Part shown: piece after piece, positions 23,850 to 33,343 of the stretch
Numbering within the stretch: position 1 is the stretch's first letter
How the letters are laid out: each line of letters opens with the position of its first letter
Source: Hyphomonadaceae bacterium
GTDB taxonomy: Bacteria > Pseudomonadota > Alphaproteobacteria > Caulobacterales > Aquidulcibacteraceae
Direction of reading: 5' to 3'
Length of the DNA stretch: 64,000 nucleotides
Assembly (NCBI GenBank): GCA_016791385.1
Contig: JAEUMR010000068.1
Coordinates: 1-64,000, forward strand
Notes under the pieces: generated by a model
The model's database searches: none
Told to the model about the DNA's origin: nothing
Seen by the model: only the letters and a program-made list of their open reading frames with translations
Position numbers and translations under genes: made by a program

Positions 23850-26407
23850 CTGAGATCGCCATCCCCGATTTCTGCTTGGTCGTTCTGATCGGCGCCACCG
23901 GCGCCGGCAAAAGCACGTTCGCGCACAGGCATTTCAAGCCGACCGAGATCATCTCTTCGGATTATGCGAGGGGTCTCATCACCGACGATGAGAATGACCA
24001 GTCGATCAGCGCAGATGCGTTCGAACTGGTTGCCGCCATAGCCGAAAAGCGCCTCAAGCACCGCAAGCTTGCCGTGATCGACGCCACCAATGTCCGAGCG
24101 CCGGACCGCAAGCGCTGGATTGAGCTCGCACGGCGCTGGCACGCACTGCCGGCGGCCATCGTCCTCGACGTCGATCTCGACGACTGTATGGCGCACAACA
24201 AAGATCGGCCCGATCGCCAGTTCGGCCCGGGCGTGCCTCAGCGCATGATCGGCGAGATCAGGCGCGGGATGCGGGGGCTGGAGCGAGAGGGGTTTCGCCA
24301 AGTCTGGCGCTTGCGCGGGCCCGAGGACATCGCGTCAGCAACCTTGAAGCGGGAGCCGCTTTGGACAGACAAGCGAGAGCTAACGGGTCCGTTCGACATC
24401 ATCGGCGACATTCATGGCTGTTGCGATGAACTCGAGGGGTTGCTGGCGGAACTCGGCTATCGGGTCAGTTGGACGCCTGAGCTAAGCATCACGCGAGATC
24501 ATGGGCGCACCGCCGTGTTCGTTGGGGACCTGGTCGATCGTGGCCCGCGTTCGCCTGACGTCGTTCGCTTGGTGCGCACGATGGTGGAGCAAGGCATCGC
24601 GCTCTGCGTGGTGGGCAATCACGAACGCAAGGTGGTCAAATGGCTTCTTGGCAAGGACGTCAAGCGAAGCCATGGCCTTGAGCAAACCATCGCCCAATAC
24701 GAGGCGCTGTGGTCAGGCGACAATGTTGGCAAGGAAGACCGCCGCAGCGTCAAAGATTTCCTGGACGGCCTGCGCTCCCATGTCTGGCTCGATGGAGGCA
24801 AGTTGTGCGTGGCGCACGCGGGCCTGAAGGAGAATATGATCGGCCGCGCTTCCGGTGCCGTGCGGGAGTTCGCGCTCTACGGGGAGACGACCGGCGAGAT
24901 CGACGAGTTCGGACTGCCCGTCCGGGCTGATTGGGCCGCGCATTATCGAGGCGCGACGACGGTCGTGTACGGTCACACCCCGGTTCCCGAAGCCGAGTGG
25001 GTGAACAACACCATTTGCATCGACACGGGCTGTGTGTTCGGCGGCAAATTGACGGCGCTGCGTTGGCCTGAGCGCGAGTTGGTCAGCGTGCCTGCGGCGA
25101 AAACCTATTTCGAGCCCATGCGTCCGCTTGCGGCGGCTGAGGACGGGCGCTCGGCTCAGGCGCTGGCCGATGATATGCTCGATTTTGCCGACGTCTCCGG
25201 CAGGCGCTGGATCGACACGCGCTACATGAAGCGCATCGTCGTGGCCGAGGAAAACGCCGCCGCTGCGCTCGAAGCGATGAGCCGTTTCGCGATGGCGCCG
25301 CAATGGCTGATCCATTTGCCGCCGACGATGAGCCCGGTGGAGACCAGCCCACGCGAAGGCTGGCTCGAGCGGCCTGACGAAGCCTTGGCCTACTATCGCG
25401 GTCGCGGCGTGGGGACCGTGGTGCTCGAAGAGAAGCACATGGGTTCGCGCGCGCTTGTCGCAGTGTGTCGCGATGTGGAAGCCGCGCGCCGGCGGTTCGG
25501 TGTGTCGGGTCAAGACGCCGGCGCGATCTGGACACGCACCGGCCGGCCCTTCTTCTCGGACGTGGCGCTGCGCGATGCGGCTCTAAGCGCCGTGCGTGCG
25601 GCGGCGGACGCCGCCTCGGTGTGGGATGAGCTTAAGACCGATTGGCTGTTGCTCGATTGCGAGCTCATGCCGTGGTCGGCGAAGGCATCGAGCTTGATAG
25701 AGGGGCAATACGCGCCCGTTGCGGCCGCAGCTGTCGCCGGCTTGTCGGCGGCTGAGGACGCCTTGCGCCGCGCGGCGCTGAGGGGCGTCGAGATCGACTC
25801 GACGGCGATCCAGTCCCGCCTCGCCAGGGCAAAAGCGTACGAGACGGCATGGGCGCCTTATGTCTGGCCCGTGACTGGTCCGCAGGATCTACGCATCGCG
25901 CCGTTTCACGTGCTCGCAAGTGAGAACGCAGTGCACGCCGACAAGGATCATTCATGGCACATGCACTGGGCGCATCGGCTTGCCGAACGGGGTGGGCCTA
26001 TGGTGCACGCCACGCCTTGGCGCACGCTCGACCTCGCCGACGAAGCTGCCTGTGCAGCGGCCATCGCGTGGTGGGAAGAACTCACATCGCGCGGCGGTGA
26101 AGGGATGGTGGTGAAGCCACTCTCGTATATTGCGCGCGGCGACAAGGGGATCATTCAGCCGGCGCTCAAAGTGCGCGGTCGCGAGTACCTGCGGATCATT
26201 TACGGCCCTGAGTACGATGCGCCGGCAAATCTGGAGCGCCTCAAGAAGCGCGGCCTCGGCGGCAAGCGTGCGCTGGCGCTCCGCGAGTTCTCGCTGGGGC
26301 TGGAGGCATTGCACCGCTTTGTCGAAGGCGCACCCCTGCGACGAGTGCACGAATGCGTCTTCGCTGTGCTCGCCCTGGAGAGTGAACCGATCGATCCGCG
26401 GCTCTAA
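23846..26407 (+). CDS. pnkp: polynucleotide kinase-phosphatase-ligase Pnkp (RNA repair)
   Basis: This 853-residue three-domain enzyme heals and seals broken RNA with Hen1. The kinase domain has the P-loop GATGAGKST near residue 16. The phosphatase domain has GDIHGC (about residue 190), GDLVDRG and GNHE. The C-terminal adenylyltransferase domain has Lys530 in LEEKHMGSRAL as the nucleotidyl acceptor and EGMVVKPL downstream. Typical substrates are tRNAs cut by ribotoxins. It begins inside the hen1 stop codon (ATGA). Length and motifs match complete bacterial Pnkp, so the system looks functional. Confidence 0.92.
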   Translation: MTEIAIPDFCLVVLIGATGAGKSTFAHRHFKPTEIISSDYARGLITDDENDQSISADAFELVAAIAEKRLKHRKLAVIDATNVRAPDRKRWIELARRWHALPAAIVLDVDLDDCMAHNKDRPDRQFGPGVPQRMIGEIRRGMRGLEREGFRQVWRLRGPEDIASATLKREPLWTDKRELTGPFDIIGDIHGCCDELEGLLAELGYRVSWTPELSITRDHGRTAVFVGDLVDRGPRSPDVVRLVRTMVEQGIALCVVGNHERKVVKWLLGKDVKRSHGLEQTIAQYEALWSGDNVGKEDRRSVKDFLDGLRSHVWLDGGKLCVAHAGLKENMIGRASGAVREFALYGETTGEIDEFGLPVRADWAAHYRGATTVVYGHTPVPEAEWVNNTICIDTGCVFGGKLTALRWPERELVSVPAAKTYFEPMRPLAAAEDGRSAQALADDMLDFADVSGRRWIDTRYMKRIVVAEENAAAALEAMSRFAMAPQWLIHLPPTMSPVETSPREGWLERPDEALAYYRGRGVGTVVLEEKHMGSRALVAVCRDVEAARRRFGVSGQDAGAIWTRTGRPFFSDVALRDAALSAVRAAADAASVWDELKTDWLLLDCELMPWSAKASSLIEGQYAPVAAAAVAGLSAAEDALRRAALRGVEIDSTAIQSRLARAKAYETAWAPYVWPVTGPQDLRIAPFHVLASENAVHADKDHSWHMHWAHRLAERGGPMVHATPWRTLDLADEAACAAAIAWWEELTSRGGEGMVVKPLSYIARGDKGIIQPALKVRGREYLRIIYGPEYDAPANLERLKKRGLGGKRALALREFSLGLEALHRFVEGAPLRRVHECVFAVLALESEPIDPRL

Positions 26408-26595
26408 GGCCCGCTTTTCGGCCTCTGAGCCGGAACGACTGTTGTTGGGATGTAGCGACGAGGTGGCCGCATAGCTCGGCTCTCTAACTTAGATTGTCGT
26501 TACTCATGTCAGCAGGGACTGACGCCTGCACACGGGCGGGGAGGGGGCGGCCGTCGGCTAGTGGGATGATGCTGCGCTCTTGCTGCTGAATTGAC

Positions 26596-27204
26596 TTGAG
26601 TATTCGGCCGGACGGGCGTCGCTATTCCAGTCCTCCAGAGAAGGAGGACAACTGGGCGATCCGTGTGCGGCTACAAATTTCAAACCGCGTGCGCGACCTG
26701 GCGCTCTTCAACCTCGCAATCGACAGCAAGCTGCGCGGCTGCGATCTCGTGCATCTTCGCGTCGAAGACGTGATGCAGGCAGACCAAGTGCGCACGCGCG
26801 CGCTGGTCTCGCAGCGTAAAACAGGTGCGCCGGTTCAGTTCGAAATCACCGAGCAGGCTCGCGCGGCGATCGCATACTGGGTCCGAGGTAAGAACTTGAA
26901 GGGCAGCGAGTGGCTTTTCCCAAGCAGGGTTGATCGAACCCAACTTATGACAACTCTCCAATATGGTCGCCTGGTCGACGAATGGATTGCCGCGATCGGC
27001 CTTGCGCCATCGGCCTACGGAACTCACTCGCTGCGACGACCTAAAGCTGCTTTGATCTATCGAAAGACGGGGAACATCCGTGCTGTCCAGCTGCTTCTTG
27101 GCCACACGAAACTCGACAGCACGGTTCGCTACCTCGGCGTCGAATTGGAGGACGCATTGGCCATCGCCGAAAGCATCGACGTGGAGCCTCTGGCGCTTGC
27201 TTAG
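26596..27204 (+). CDS. tyrosine recombinase, intact copy 2
   Basis: This 202-residue integrase catalytic domain shows the Arg in SKLRGCDL, the HxxR in THSLRRPK, and LLLGHTKLDSTVRYLG with the terminal His and Tyr nucleophile. It lacks a core-binding domain, as copies 1 and 3 do. It is very close to copy 1 in protein sequence but differs at many silent positions, so the copies did not arise by recent duplication. The start is uncertain: TTG at 26596 is the longest, and similarity to copy 1 begins only near 26650. Confidence 0.75.
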   Translation: MSIRPDGRRYSSPPEKEDNWAIRVRLQISNRVRDLALFNLAIDSKLRGCDLVHLRVEDVMQADQVRTRALVSQRKTGAPVQFEITEQARAAIAYWVRGKNLKGSEWLFPSRVDRTQLMTTLQYGRLVDEWIAAIGLAPSAYGTHSLRRPKAALIYRKTGNIRAVQLLLGHTKLDSTVRYLGVELEDALAIAESIDVEPLALA

Positions 27205-27277
27205 AAGGCGAGAAATTGACTTGGATTGCCCGAGATCCACCCTGCCATTTGGCGGCGGAGGGCGCTATATTGTGTCC

Positions 27278-27472
27278 ATGCGCAAGTCGAATCGTGGTCC
27301 GCAAGAGCGAACCCTCGGAGCCAAAGCCTATGCCTCCATGGCGAAGGTGGAGGGGCTGCGTTTGAGCAAGGAAAGCGCAGCAAGGCTCGAGCGCACCAAA
27401 GGCCTTAGCCCGGAAGAGCGCCGGGCCGAAGTCCTGCGGGCGTACGGGGCGGATGCGCCGAAGCGCAAATGA
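27278..27472 (+). CDS. Fic antitoxin (VbhA-like)
   Basis: This 64-residue helical protein ends four bases into the Fic gene (ATGA overlap). The segment ASMAKVEGLRLSKES resembles the inhibitory helix of VbhA-type antitoxins, in which a Ser/Thr-x-x-x-Glu-Gly motif blocks the ATP site of Fic. Here the Ser is one residue further from the Glu than usual, and Met occupies the expected place. It should inhibit AMP transfer by its partner until degraded. Confidence 0.65.
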   Translation: MRKSNRGPQERTLGAKAYASMAKVEGLRLSKESAARLERTKGLSPEERRAEVLRAYGADAPKRK

Positions 27473-28050
27473 GTGACTTCGGCTACGAGGTCTTCGATGA
27501 CCCGTACTGCTATCGCGGCACGTTTGTCCTAAAGAACCGCGCCGGTTTGACGGATGCGAAGCGCCTGCAAGCGTTCGAGCTGGAAATGTCGTCGCTCCGC
27601 GCCGATGAGCCGCTGCCAAATGGCCGTTTTGGGCCGGCCCACTATTGCGCCGTGCACAAGCATCTTTTTGGCGACGTTTACACGTGGGCGGGTCGCTATC
27701 GAACGGTTCGAACCGCGAAAGGCGGCAACGTATTTTGCTATCCCGAGAACATCGAAAAAGAGATGACGAAACTCTTTGGGCGTTTGCGCAAAGGCGCTCT
27801 CCACACGCCTGGCTCGCCCAGCGCCTTCACTGAAGCGGCAGCGGCCTTCCTCGCGGAGCTAAACGCTATTCACGCGTTCCGCGAAGGCAACGGGCGTGCG
27901 CAGCTCGCGTTTCTGCGCCTGATCTCAGTCCGAGTAGGGCATCCATTTGATCTGACAAAGCTGCGACACGGTCCGTTCTTGGACGCCATGATCAAGAGCT
28001 TCCATGGCTCGACGGGTGGATTGGAATCTGAACTACGCCGGCTGTTGTGA
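27469..28050 (+). CDS. Fic-domain toxin (AMP transferase)
   Basis: This 193-residue Fic/DOC protein has the active-site loop HAFREGNGRAQ starting at His135. The substrate-binding flap lies near RTVRTAKGGNVFCY. The usual second Arg of HxFx(D/E)GNGRxxR is replaced by Leu-Ala in this copy (GNGRAQLAF), which may weaken ATP binding. Known homologues AMPylate DNA gyrase, topoisomerase IV or other targets. The antitoxin gene is directly upstream with a four-base overlap. Confidence 0.85.
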   Translation: MSDFGYEVFDDPYCYRGTFVLKNRAGLTDAKRLQAFELEMSSLRADEPLPNGRFGPAHYCAVHKHLFGDVYTWAGRYRTVRTAKGGNVFCYPENIEKEMTKLFGRLRKGALHTPGSPSAFTEAAAAFLAELNAIHAFREGNGRAQLAFLRLISVRVGHPFDLTKLRHGPFLDAMIKSFHGSTGGLESELRRLL

Positions 28051-28338
28051 CGCTGGGATGTCCGTTCACGGGCGGGGAAGGCGTTTGGGCCGCTTCTGGG
28101 ATCAGTCTGAAGCGCTCTTGTTGACGCGCTAGGTCCGCAGTGCACCGTAAAGAAACACTGAATGGCGAGACGCCCAACAGCGGCGCTTGGGCGGTGGGCG
28201 GACCTAGCGGGCGCAGCATTACGAGTGGCGCGAGTTGACTGGCCAAGCTCCTGTCATCAGACGGCGAATGGGGGATTCTCCCGGAGCTGACCCATGGGCC
28301 TTCGTGGTGGCCCCATCAGATGTCGGCGCATTAGCGCG

Positions 28339-29301
28339 TCATGCGTAGTATGATCTAATGCGCTCCGCCTCAGCTGCGAGTTCCGCGCGCAGTTCGGGCG
28401 GCGACACTACTTCCACCTCGCCGCCGAGATTCAGAAGTTGCCGGCGTGCGTAGGTGACGTTCTCGATCGGGATTTGGGCCCGTACCCACCCATCGGGCTT
28501 GCATTTTGTGTGTTCGGCATCGACGGCTTGCGCAGCCGCGGGGCTGACTTCGCGGAGCCACTTAAGCCCAGTGGGCGAGAGCTTCACCACAGCGCGCCCG
28601 CGCAAAAGGCGCGCTTCGAACTCAGATACCCATTCGCCCCAGAACTTCGAAAGGTCGAAGCGCTTTGGGCGGGTGAAGTCTTTATCGAGTACGTCCAGAG
28701 ACAAGATGTTGGAGACGCGGTAAGTTCGGGGCGCGTCCTTCGCGAAAGCGACGAGATACCAAAGTCCGCCCTTCAGCACGAGGCCAAGCGGACTGAGTTC
28801 GCGCGCGACCACGTCCTTCCAACTCTCATAGCGCACGCGGATCCGCTTCGCCCGCCAAACGGCGTCTGCGAGCGTGGGCAGGAGTGGTGGCGGCTCAGCG
28901 CGCGCGTACCAGTTGACAGGATCGAGATGGAATCGCTGGGCCACACGTTGAGCGCTCGCGCCGGAGTCGGGGGGCAGGCTGGCAAGCAGCTTGAGTTGCG
29001 CGGCGGCGGCTTCGGGGCCGATGCCAAGATCGGAGGCGGCGCGGCCCGCGCCAGAGAGCAACAGCGCTTCGGCTTCGCTTGCGGTAAAGCCGGTCAGCTT
29101 GGTTCTATAGCCCTCGTGCAGCTGAAAACCGCCATTGCGCCCTCGCTCAGCGTAAATCGGCACACCGGCGGCGCTCAGTTGATCGATGTCGCGGTGAATG
29201 GTGCGGACCGAAACCTCGAACTCCGCCGCCAGCGCCTCTGCGCTCACTCGCCCGCGCATTTGCAGTAGGATCAGGATTGATAATAGGCGGCTAGCGCGCA
29301 T
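28339..29301 (-). CDS. WYL-domain transcriptional regulator (YafY family)
   Basis: This 320-residue regulator has an N-terminal DeoR-like helix-turn-helix (RLLSILILLQMRGRVSAEALA and VSVRTIHRDIDQLSAAGVPIYAERGRNGGF) and a WYL domain around residues 135-220 (RIRVRYESWKDVVARELSPLGLVLKGGLWYLVAF). It is divergent from a NIPSNAP gene, 63 bases away, and probably controls it. The ATG at 29301 is preferred to 29331 because the shorter form begins at the conserved helix. No ribosome site is clear. Confidence 0.85.
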   Translation of the reverse strand: MRASRLLSILILLQMRGRVSAEALAAEFEVSVRTIHRDIDQLSAAGVPIYAERGRNGGFQLHEGYRTKLTGFTASEAEALLLSGAGRAASDLGIGPEAAAAQLKLLASLPPDSGASAQRVAQRFHLDPVNWYARAEPPPLLPTLADAVWRAKRIRVRYESWKDVVARELSPLGLVLKGGLWYLVAFAKDAPRTYRVSNILSLDVLDKDFTRPKRFDLSKFWGEWVSEFEARLLRGRAVVKLSPTGLKWLREVSPAAAQAVDAEHTKCKPDGWVRAQIPIENVTYARRQLLNLGGEVEVVSPPELRAELAAEAERIRSYYA

Positions 29302-29364
29302 GATTTTCTGGTGCGTTCTAATATATGCCACAGGATGGCATGTTTACCGGCGTATGCAAGCACC

Positions 29365-30054
29365 ATGCTGACGCCCGCTGTATTCGAACTGCGCGATTAC
29401 ACCTGCCGCCCCGGGCGACGGGACGATCTCGTCGAAATGTTCGAGCGTCTCTTTCTCGATTCGCAAGAGGCAGCTGGCTTGCGCGTTGCGGCGACATTTC
29501 GAGATCTGGACAATGAAGATCGCTGGGTTTGGATTCGTTGCTTTGACAACATGGCGAGCCGCAAGGCGGCGCTCAGCGCGTTCTACAATAGCGCGCTGTG
29601 GCTGAAGTATCGTTCGGCCTGCAATGCGACGATCACGGACTCCGACAATGTGCTTCTGCTCAGGCCGCGGGATGGAAGCATTCTGCGCGAAGGTCGTGCG
29701 CCGGTTGGCGCAACAGCGATTCCACGCGGCGTGTTTACACTAGATGTCTACTTCCCCCGGGACGAAGTGATGTTTGCAGCGGCGTTTCGGGAGCATGCGC
29801 TGCCCACGCTGGGCGCGGCAGACGCAATGCCAATGGCCACGTTCGTCACCGAGCACGCTGAGAACAACTACAAGCGCTTGCCCATTCGCAACAGCGAGAC
29901 CGTGTTCGTCGCGATTACGCGCTTCGCTTCGCAAGCCGCACACGCACGCGCACAGCAGGCGCTGGCGACGTCGCGACGTGCACTCGCAAGCTTCTGCACC
30001 CAAGCCAGCGAACACCGCCGGCTGCAACCCACGCCGCGTTCGTCATTGCGTTAG
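29365..30054 (+). CDS. NIPSNAP-family protein
   Basis: A 229-residue protein with two ferredoxin-like NIPSNAP repeats. The first is VFELRDYTCRPGRRDDLVEMFERLF with RWVWIRCFDNMASRKAALSAFYNSALW; the second begins FTLDVYFPRDEVMFAAAF. Such proteins often accompany WYL-type regulators, but their reaction is not known. It is followed by a DUF1579-like gene 15 bases on, so the two are probably one operon. Confidence 0.75.
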   Translation: MLTPAVFELRDYTCRPGRRDDLVEMFERLFLDSQEAAGLRVAATFRDLDNEDRWVWIRCFDNMASRKAALSAFYNSALWLKYRSACNATITDSDNVLLLRPRDGSILREGRAPVGATAIPRGVFTLDVYFPRDEVMFAAAFREHALPTLGAADAMPMATFVTEHAENNYKRLPIRNSETVFVAITRFASQAAHARAQQALATSRRALASFCTQASEHRRLQPTPRSSLR

Positions 30055-30069
30055 CACAAGGAGCTCATG

Positions 30070-30651
30070 ATGGACTTACTTCGACGTCTCCTGATGAAGG
30101 GCGGTGCGTCCGCTTTTGTCGCCGCGGCGGCGGCGACAGGCGCTAAAGCGCAAGAGGCGGCTCCCACGCCCGCGCGCCCGGCAAATATTCCCGAGGGGCA
30201 TCCGGGCGAGTTCGACTTTCTCACTGGAGAATGGCGCATTGCTCACAGATGGAAGCGCACGCCAATCGGTGAGTTTGAGTCGTTCACCGGTGAAGCAACC
30301 GTCTACGGCATCCTCGGCGGCATTTGCAGCGTCGAGGAGCTGCGAATCCCCGCGCGCGACTTCAACGGCCTCGGCCTGCGCTTGCTCGACGTAAACCAGA
30401 AAATTTGGAGTGATCATTGGGTAAACGCCAACAGTGGTGTGGTGACGACGCCCGGTCAGCTCGGCGGTTTCGTCAATGGCGAAGGCATTTTCGACGTGAC
30501 TGACATGGAGGGCGATATGCCGGTCATTTATCGCGGGATCTGGGACCAGATCACGGCCAACGCGTGCCGTTGGCGCCAGGGCGCGTCCCGTGACGGCGGC
30601 GCGACGTGGGACTGGGGCTGGATCATGGAGTGGCAACGCGTGAACGCGTAG
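30070..30651 (+). CDS. DUF1579-like secreted protein
   Basis: This 193-residue protein has a signal-like N-terminus (residues 1-28, ending AKA) and a lipocalin-like domain with EFDFLTGEWRIAHRW and later VIYRGIWDQI, WRQGASRDGGATWDW. This layout is seen in DUF1579 proteins. Of two adjacent ATGs the second (30070) lies six bases from AGGAG. It lies behind the NIPSNAP gene. The function is unknown. Confidence 0.65.
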   Translation: MDLLRRLLMKGGASAFVAAAAATGAKAQEAAPTPARPANIPEGHPGEFDFLTGEWRIAHRWKRTPIGEFESFTGEATVYGILGGICSVEELRIPARDFNGLGLRLLDVNQKIWSDHWVNANSGVVTTPGQLGGFVNGEGIFDVTDMEGDMPVIYRGIWDQITANACRWRQGASRDGGATWDWGWIMEWQRVNA

Positions 30652-30869
30652 GAGACGAGACATGATCGGCTGGGATATGAAATTGGGGACGCGAAGCCGG
30701 GAACGGAGAATGCCTGATGGCGCTAACGGCGAGTTCGTGCCGCACTTGCGGCGAGGCTCGAACGCTATGGGGCGCATCTAAGCCAATGACTGCTTCTGAT
30801 GCTGTGGACGGCGCCCACCCGGCGGCGATGAACCTGATCTAGGATTCAGCTCCGTCAAAGGAGGGCAGC

Positions 30870-32117
30870 ATGCAGAGCGTTGTAACAATTGGTCTCGACA
30901 TCGCAAAGAACGTGTTTCAGGCGCATGGCGTCGATGCGGAAGGCGAGGTGGTCTTCAGAAGGCGCATCACGCGCGCGAAGGTCAGAGATTTCTTCGCGAG
31001 CTTGCCGAAATGCCTAGTGGGCATCGAAGCCTGCGCCAGCTCCCATAACTGGGCGGGGGAAATCGGCGCTTTAGGGCACACCGTGAAGCTGATGCCGCCG
31101 GCGTATGTGAAGCCTTACGTGAAGAGTCAGAAGAACGATTCTGCTGATGCAGAGGCGATCTGCGAAGCGGTGACCCGGCCGAACATGCGTTTCGCCGAGG
31201 TGAAGTCCGTGGAGCAGCAAAGCGTGCTGGCGATGCGCAAGCTTCGTGCGACGCTAATCCGCCTTCGAACGCGCGTGGGAAACAGCATTCGCGCGCACAT
31301 GGCGGAGTTTGGCCTGATCGCGCCCTTCGGCCGTATCGGTCTGGAGAGCTTGGTGCGGATCATGTGCGATGAGAAAGATGAGCGCATCACGTCGATGGTC
31401 CGGCGCGCACTGGGGTATCTCGTCAATCAGTACGATCAGCTGCAGGCCCAGATCCTCGATTGCGATCGCCAGGTGCTCGCATGGCATCGGAGCAACGAAA
31501 CGAGCCGGCGACTTGCAACGATACCCGGCATCGGTCCGCTAGCGGCAAGCGCGCTTGCAGCCACGATCGGCGATGCATCGACGTTCAAATCAGGGCGAGC
31601 GCTATCCGCGTGGCTTGGCCTCGTGCCCAAGCAGAGCTCGACGGGCGGCAAGGAGCGTTTGGGCGCCATATCCAAGCGCGGCGACAATTATCTGCGCTGG
31701 TTGTTGGTAGCTGGATCGCTCTCAGTGATCCGTTATGCGCAGCGCCACGGCACGAAGCGACCCTGGGTGGTGAAATTGCTGGAGCGCCGAACATCGAAGA
31801 TCGCCGCGGTCGCGCTCGCCGATAAAACCGCCCGCATGGTCTGGGCGCTGATGACTAAGGGTGAGAAATTCGCGAGCCTCAATTGCAGGCCGCGTAACGA
31901 ACGCGCGTCCCATCGCGGCGTGCACAGAGGTTGGAAAGGGCGATCACGAAATCATGCAAAACCGGTCGAACCGGGGACCAGGCAAACCCATCTATCCCAG
32001 AGCGCCTTCGAGCGCGTGCTTTTGATCGGGATCTGGTCAGCGGATAGCATGAAGGCCAGCGTTGTTCGCGCTGCATCAACAGGCCGGACACATGGGCGCA
32101 CCGACCGCCGAGCATGA
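30870..32117 (+). CDS. IS110-family transposase (second, different element)
   Basis: A 415-residue DEDD transposase with GLDIAKNVFQ, KNDSADAEAICEAV and the C-terminal IPGIGPLAASALAATIGD and WLGLVPKQSSTGGKERL motifs. AAAGGAGG lies just before the ATG. It belongs to another branch from the copy at 0.5-1.6 kb. The family core ends near MTKGEKF, and about 80 further residues (from ASLNCRP on) look unrelated to transposases, so the native stop may have been lost or the tail is read-through into the flank. Confidence 0.9.
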   Translation: MQSVVTIGLDIAKNVFQAHGVDAEGEVVFRRRITRAKVRDFFASLPKCLVGIEACASSHNWAGEIGALGHTVKLMPPAYVKPYVKSQKNDSADAEAICEAVTRPNMRFAEVKSVEQQSVLAMRKLRATLIRLRTRVGNSIRAHMAEFGLIAPFGRIGLESLVRIMCDEKDERITSMVRRALGYLVNQYDQLQAQILDCDRQVLAWHRSNETSRRLATIPGIGPLAASALAATIGDASTFKSGRALSAWLGLVPKQSSTGGKERLGAISKRGDNYLRWLLVAGSLSVIRYAQRHGTKRPWVVKLLERRTSKIAAVALADKTARMVWALMTKGEKFASLNCRPRNERASHRGVHRGWKGRSRNHAKPVEPGTRQTHLSQSAFERVLLIGIWSADSMKASVVRAASTGRTHGRTDRRA

Positions 32118-32284
32118 TCAGAGATTTTCCTTGCCAGCAGGGTGCCGTCCACACATGGGATCGAACGGCAGGAGTGGCCCTCCATTCGCACCGTAGGTAA
32201 GATTGTGTCTATGGGGCAGTGATTGGCCCAATTGAGACATTCGACAGAGTCGATATGGTCGCGCCGGAAGACGGAGTCCGCGAT

Positions 32285-32890
32285 ATGCTCAAGACCATCG
32301 ATGAGGCGTGCGACTTCATCGGCGAGTGGTGTGGCGAGCAGGCTCCTCATCCCGGCGAGCCGGTGACGACCTCCGTTGCCATTCCAAGCTGCGTGTTACG
32401 GCTCAACGCCCGTGTCGGAGAACTTTGGCGAAGCGCCAAGCGTATTCCCGGACCCTTATTGGAATACGCGACGCCATTTCTCGGTCTCCTTGAAGGGCAG
32501 GACCGCATTCTTCACCCCAGCAACTACGCCGTCGATGCGAATGGAATTGTTGCGTTTGTCTGCGAGAATCAGGGTGTTTGGCAGTACGGCTTCAATCCCG
32601 ACCGAGTCGATCGGCTGTTAGTCAGTGGCGATTGGTGCGACGGACTTCGCGGCGATTTCAGCACAGAGTGGCGCGATGTTGAGGCGACCACCGAAGATGC
32701 CCTGATTTGCACGCTGCTGATCAACATGTGCATGCAGAGCGACACCGATTGGGATGACAACTCTCCAAAGCCGGAATCCACTCACATCGCGCTGTGGAGG
32801 CATCCTGCGTGGAGTGACTTCGACGGCTTCTGGATCAACGACGAGAGAACGCTGATTTACTTCAGCGGCTGGCAAGTGCGTCGCCGTTAG
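32285..32890 (+). CDS. hypothetical protein, possibly SMI1/KNR4 (SUKH)-like
   Basis: A 201-residue protein with segments such as GIVAFVCENQGVWQYGF and DPALICTLL-like helices (DALICTLLINMC) that recall SUKH-type immunity proteins, which bind nucleases of contact toxins. The match is only by eye. GGAG lies eight bases before the ATG at 32285; earlier in-frame starts (32219 GTG, 32255 ATG) lack a site. It lies alone after the second IS110 element. Confidence 0.5.
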   Translation: MLKTIDEACDFIGEWCGEQAPHPGEPVTTSVAIPSCVLRLNARVGELWRSAKRIPGPLLEYATPFLGLLEGQDRILHPSNYAVDANGIVAFVCENQGVWQYGFNPDRVDRLLVSGDWCDGLRGDFSTEWRDVEATTEDALICTLLINMCMQSDTDWDDNSPKPESTHIALWRHPAWSDFDGFWINDERTLIYFSGWQVRRR

Positions 32891-32974
32891 ATAATGACCG
32901 TTGTCGGCGATCGTCAGCCGAATTGACGAGAAGGGCGCAGTGGCTCGATTGGAGCGCGCCAGCCGGTCGGCTGA

Positions 32975-33343
32975 TCAAACCGTTGCTGGAGCCAACAGAG
33001 CCATCATCCTCTTGGGATCTCGTTCGATCGCGAGCAGGAGCGCCCGCGCGGGAGCATCCGGAATGGAGCGGCGCTGCTCCCAGTCGCGCAAAGTCGTGAG
33101 GGGTAGATGAAATGCCTCGGCAAACTCTCGTTGAGTCATCCCGGTGCGTTCTCGCAGTGCTTTGACGCGTGATACGCGACGCATCTTCGACAATTGCTCT
33201 TTGGTAAGAGGCTGAGCATCTGGGTCCGCCAGGGCGGCTTTGCGCACTTGTGCATCTGACATTGCCCGGACGCGCGTCCAGTCTGTAGCGCCCTTGCGAT
33301 CACCAGATTTCGCGGTCGCCCGCGTGGTAGCGGTCTTTCTCAT
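32975..33343 (-). CDS. helix-turn-helix antitoxin paired with BrnT
   Basis: A 122-residue protein whose C-terminal half is an XRE-type helix-turn-helix (LRERTGMTQREFAEAFHLPLTTLRDWEQRRSIPDAPARALL). Its N-terminal part is basic and probably wraps the toxin. It overlaps the end of the BrnT gene by 44 bases on the same strand. It likely represses the promoter that holds two GGTACC sites. Confidence 0.8.
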   Translation of the reverse strand: MRKTATTRATAKSGDRKGATDWTRVRAMSDAQVRKAALADPDAQPLTKEQLSKMRRVSRVKALRERTGMTQREFAEAFHLPLTTLRDWEQRRSIPDAPARALLLAIERDPKRMMALLAPATV

